Assembly (NCBI GenBank): GCA_026702845.1 | Contig: JADCLS010000009.1 | Span: 62,001 to 126,000, forward strand | Origin: Candidatus Heimdallarchaeota archaeon | Lineage (GTDB): Archaea > Asgardarchaeota > Heimdallarchaeia > Heimdallarchaeales > Kariarchaeaceae | Direction of reading: 5' to 3' | DNA length: 64,000 nucleotides | In this document: positions 61,550 through 64,000 of the stretch, in pieces | How the letters are laid out: each line of letters opens with the position of its first letter | How positions within the stretch are numbered: position 1 is the first letter of the stretch | The notes under the pieces: model-generated | Seen by the model: only the letters and a program-made list of their open reading frames with translations | Databases searched by the model: none | Told to the model about the DNA's origin: nothing | Translations under genes and position numbers: made by a program

Positions 61550-64000
61550 TTATACTAAATGCTCGAAACGTGAATGTCTTTTTACAAATTTCAGGGTTTC
61601 TGAGAAAGCTATCACTGATATTGATACTATTGTAACCCATAACCACTCAAAGGAGGATAATGCTACAGTATTGAACAGTTCATGAAATATGGTGGTTCCA
61701 AACAAAAGATCTCCTTGGATAACAATTATTTGTAGGCATACTGTGATAGCAACTGTAATGATCAGAATCCGATTGCTGAAAAATCTTTTTCCAAGTATAG
61801 ATTCTGTAGGTTCTCTCACATTCAATGAGTGAACGAACTGAGCAAAGGATAGAATGACAAATGCAATAGTTCCAGCTTTGAAATTATTTCCCATTGTTCC
61901 AAAGAAATCTGTATTAAGTGCCAGCATATATGAACCTAATGTAATAAGAGTCATGTACCCACCAAACCAGAGTATATGTAAGACTCGTTCCCTTGATAGC
62001 AATAACTCATTAGGATCACGAGGGTCACGTTCCATTATACCCTTGGAGGGAGGATCAACACCTAGTGCAAGTGCTGGAACACCATCAGTTACTAAGTTAA
62101 TCCAAAGAATTTGAGTAGCTACCAGAGCTGGTTGATCAGTCAAAATAATGGATAAGAAAATTACCAAAATCTCTGCAAGGTTACTTGAAAGCATATACTT
62201 TATGAATTTGGCCATATTCTCATAAATTCCTCTACCCTCTTCAATAGCCATTTCGATGGTTGAGAAATTATCATCCTGTAGTATGATATCAGCTGTTTCC
62301 TTGGTTACATCTGTACCCGAACCCATGGCTATTCCCACATCTGCTCCTTTTAGTGCAGGAGCATCATTTACTCCATCTCCAGTCATTGCGACAATCTCAC
62401 CCTTGGATTTAAGGGCTTTCACAATACGGAGCTTATGTTGAGGCGAGATCCTAGCAAAAACACTAATCTTTTGAACTTTCTCTGCCAATTCATAATCAGA
62501 AATTCTATCAAGTTCAATTCCTTCTATCACCAAATCTCCTTCCTTGTATATTCCGATGTCCTTGGCAATTGCAACAGCAGTTTTCTTATGATCTCCAGTA
62601 ACCATTTTTACATGGATACCTGCTGTGTGACAGGTGATTACTGCTTCCTTTACTCCAGGTTTTGGTGGATCGATCATACCTACTAAACCATTAATAACAA
62701 ATTTTTTATCAAATTCATAGACATTATATATATTAGATTTCAATTCATAGTAGCCCAGACCTAATACGCGCAATGCCTTTTCTGCTAACCCATCAATACT
62801 ATCATTGATTTTGTCCCGAATTTCAGGAGTGAGCTCTTCTGGCCCATTTCCAATATCAACGAAAGTTGCTTTGTCAAGAAGAACATCAGGAGCACCTTTA
62901 ATATAGGCCACTCGTGCATTAGTATCCGAATTTTCAACTACAACAGTCATACTTTTCCGTTCGCTATCAAAGGGAATTTCATCAAGTCTGCGATATATTC
63001 CTTGTTTTTCCTTTCGATTGATCCCAACTTGATCCACCATCCTGAGTAGAGCGATTTCTGTTGGGTTGCCAAAGGAATTCTCCCCGTCAAAATTCGAGTT
63101 ATTACAAAGATACATGGCATTAATTAGATGATTCTCACCATTCTTCTTGAAATGTGTGACATATTCTTCAGAACTAACTGTAGAGACATTTCCATCAGCA
63201 AAATTTACTATCTGCTTAACGGTCATCTGATTTAGTGTCAATGTCCCAGTTTTATCGGTACAAATAGAAGTAATAGAACCTAGAGATTCCACTGCAGGAA
63301 GTTTTTTGACGATACTATTCTTCTTTGCCATCTTTTGTACTCCTAGAGAAAGAGCTAGGGTAATAACAATAACTAGACCCTCAGGAATGGCAGCAACTGC
63401 AAGACTAACAGCAGTTTCAAACATCAAGAATGGAGATAGATTTGCGATAAATGTACCATAGAGGAATATTATAACCATAACACCCAGAATTATTGCCCCT
63501 AATTGTTTACCAAACTTTTCTAGCTTGATTTGAGTTGGAGTTGGATCTCTATCAATAGATTGCACATCAGAGGCTATTTTACCAATCTCAGTATCCATTC
63601 CTATTTTAGTTACAATAGCTTTTCCTTTACCATTAGTGACATAAGTCCCCATATATAACAGGTTTTTTCTGTCTCCCAGTGCTGATTCAACAGGAATTAT
63701 TGAAAAACTGGATTTATTAATCTCCTCACTTTCACCAGTCAATTGGGCCTCTTCAACCCGTAAATTGACTGCCTCGATGACTCTTGCATCAGCTGGCACC
63801 CTATCTCCCTGAGCTACTACGATGATATCACCAGGAACTAGATCAACTGTATTAATTTCATACTCTTCACCATCACGAATCACCGTACATGAATGCGTCA
63901 CCATTTGTTTCAGTGCTTCAATTGCCTTATCTGCTCTCCATTCCTGATATACACCAAATATTGCATTGGCAATTAGGATAACTACGATCAGTATAGCATC
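61550..64000 (-). CDS. P-type cation-transporting ATPase, P2A Ca2+-type (5' end outside window)
   Basis: The frame stays open to base 64000, so the start lies off the right edge; about 816 residues are visible. The first in-window ATG (63904) is internal. It pumps cations, probably Ca2+ or Mn2+, across the membrane. Visible parts are the end of helix M2 (IANAIFGVYQEWRA), the actuator LTGESEE, the M4 ion-site PEGL in AIPEGLVIV, the phosphorylated Asp in CTDKTGTLTLNQM, the hinge TGDGVNDAPAL and six C-terminal helices. The sequence between M4 and M6 (NLVTDGVPALALG) fits the P2A group. Only the first roughly 80-100 residues are missing. Confidence 0.92.
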   Translation of the reverse strand, partial: DAILIVVILIANAIFGVYQEWRADKAIEALKQMVTHSCTVIRDGEEYEINTVDLVPGDIIVVAQGDRVPADARVIEAVNLRVEEAQLTGESEEINKSSFSIIPVESALGDRKNLLYMGTYVTNGKGKAIVTKIGMDTEIGKIASDVQSIDRDPTPTQIKLEKFGKQLGAIILGVMVIIFLYGTFIANLSPFLMFETAVSLAVAAIPEGLVIVITLALSLGVQKMAKKNSIVKKLPAVESLGSITSICTDKTGTLTLNQMTVKQIVNFADGNVSTVSSEEYVTHFKKNGENHLINAMYLCNNSNFDGENSFGNPTEIALLRMVDQVGINRKEKQGIYRRLDEIPFDSERKSMTVVVENSDTNARVAYIKGAPDVLLDKATFVDIGNGPEELTPEIRDKINDSIDGLAEKALRVLGLGYYELKSNIYNVYEFDKKFVINGLVGMIDPPKPGVKEAVITCHTAGIHVKMVTGDHKKTAVAIAKDIGIYKEGDLVIEGIELDRISDYELAEKVQKISVFARISPQHKLRIVKALKSKGEIVAMTGDGVNDAPALKGADVGIAMGSGTDVTKETADIILQDDNFSTIEMAIEEGRGIYENMAKFIKYMLSSNLAEILVIFLSIILTDQPALVATQILWINLVTDGVPALALGVDPPSKGIMERDPRDPNELLLSRERVLHILWFGGYMTLITLGSYMLALNTDFFGTMGNNFKAGTIAFVILSFAQFVHSLNVREPTESILGKRFFSNRILIITVAITVCLQIIVIQGDLLFGTTIFHELFNTVALSSFEWLWVTIVSISVIAFSETLKFVKRHSRFEHLV

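Overview
The window looks like an AT-rich archaeal chromosome, most likely an Asgard archaeon of the Heimdallarchaeia type. That placement is an inference from gene content, not from a marker gene. TATA-like boxes sit 24-27 bp upstream of many first codons, as in leaderless archaeal transcripts, and several of those first codons are GTG or TTG. Three proteins carry a roadblock/longin-like sensor module of the sort expanded in Asgard genomes. A half-size archaeal heme A synthase points to aerobic respiration. No rRNA, tRNA, CRISPR array or insertion sequence was recognised.

Left end (1-2991): the 3' part of a carotenoid operon with overlapping start and stop codons: lycopene cyclase, an alpha/beta hydrolase, a histidine-rich membrane protein of unknown function, and a membrane-linked GT2 glycosyltransferase. 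3-10 kb: a VOC protein, a GT-C type glycosyltransferase, a secreted membrane-anchored protein, two tandem CPA2 antiporters, a winged-helix regulator, a 58-residue glycine-zipper protein and a second VOC protein. 10-19 kb: a hybrid PAS histidine kinase, oligoendopeptidase F, an enoyl-CoA hydratase family protein, two roadblock-like sensors and a TauE/SafE exporter.

19-31 kb: CtaA, a heterodimeric ABC exporter, a small C2-like protein, an unusual M24 peptidase homologue, an MFS carrier, and a VapB antitoxin gene followed in frame by the decayed tail of its VapC toxin. Two further membrane proteins follow, one related to isoprenylcysteine methyltransferases. 31-41 kb: a TPR protein, a second heterodimeric ABC exporter, an alpha/beta hydrolase, a DinB protein, a truncated aminoglycoside-phosphotransferase-like gene and a thioredoxin/thioredoxin reductase pair.

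41-64 kb: unknown membrane proteins, an M20 dipeptidase, a 1007-residue surface protein with five near-identical 142-residue repeats, an NTF2-like protein, a glycogen-debranching-type glucosidase, a PrsW protease, an XRE-CBS regulator, a second PAS kinase, a HAD phosphatase, a CPBP protease, a two-domain winged-helix regulator, a secreted clostripain-family protease, a zinc-finger PAS protein and a P-type Ca2+-type ATPase that runs off the right edge.

Two themes recur. Many convergent gene pairs overlap at their 3' ends, so their mRNA tails are complementary. Many intergenic regions carry perfect palindromes that look like operators. The two ABC exporters show matched degeneracy: a Walker B Asp in one subunit and a non-LSGGQ signature in the other, so each dimer should have one catalytic and one degenerate ATP site.
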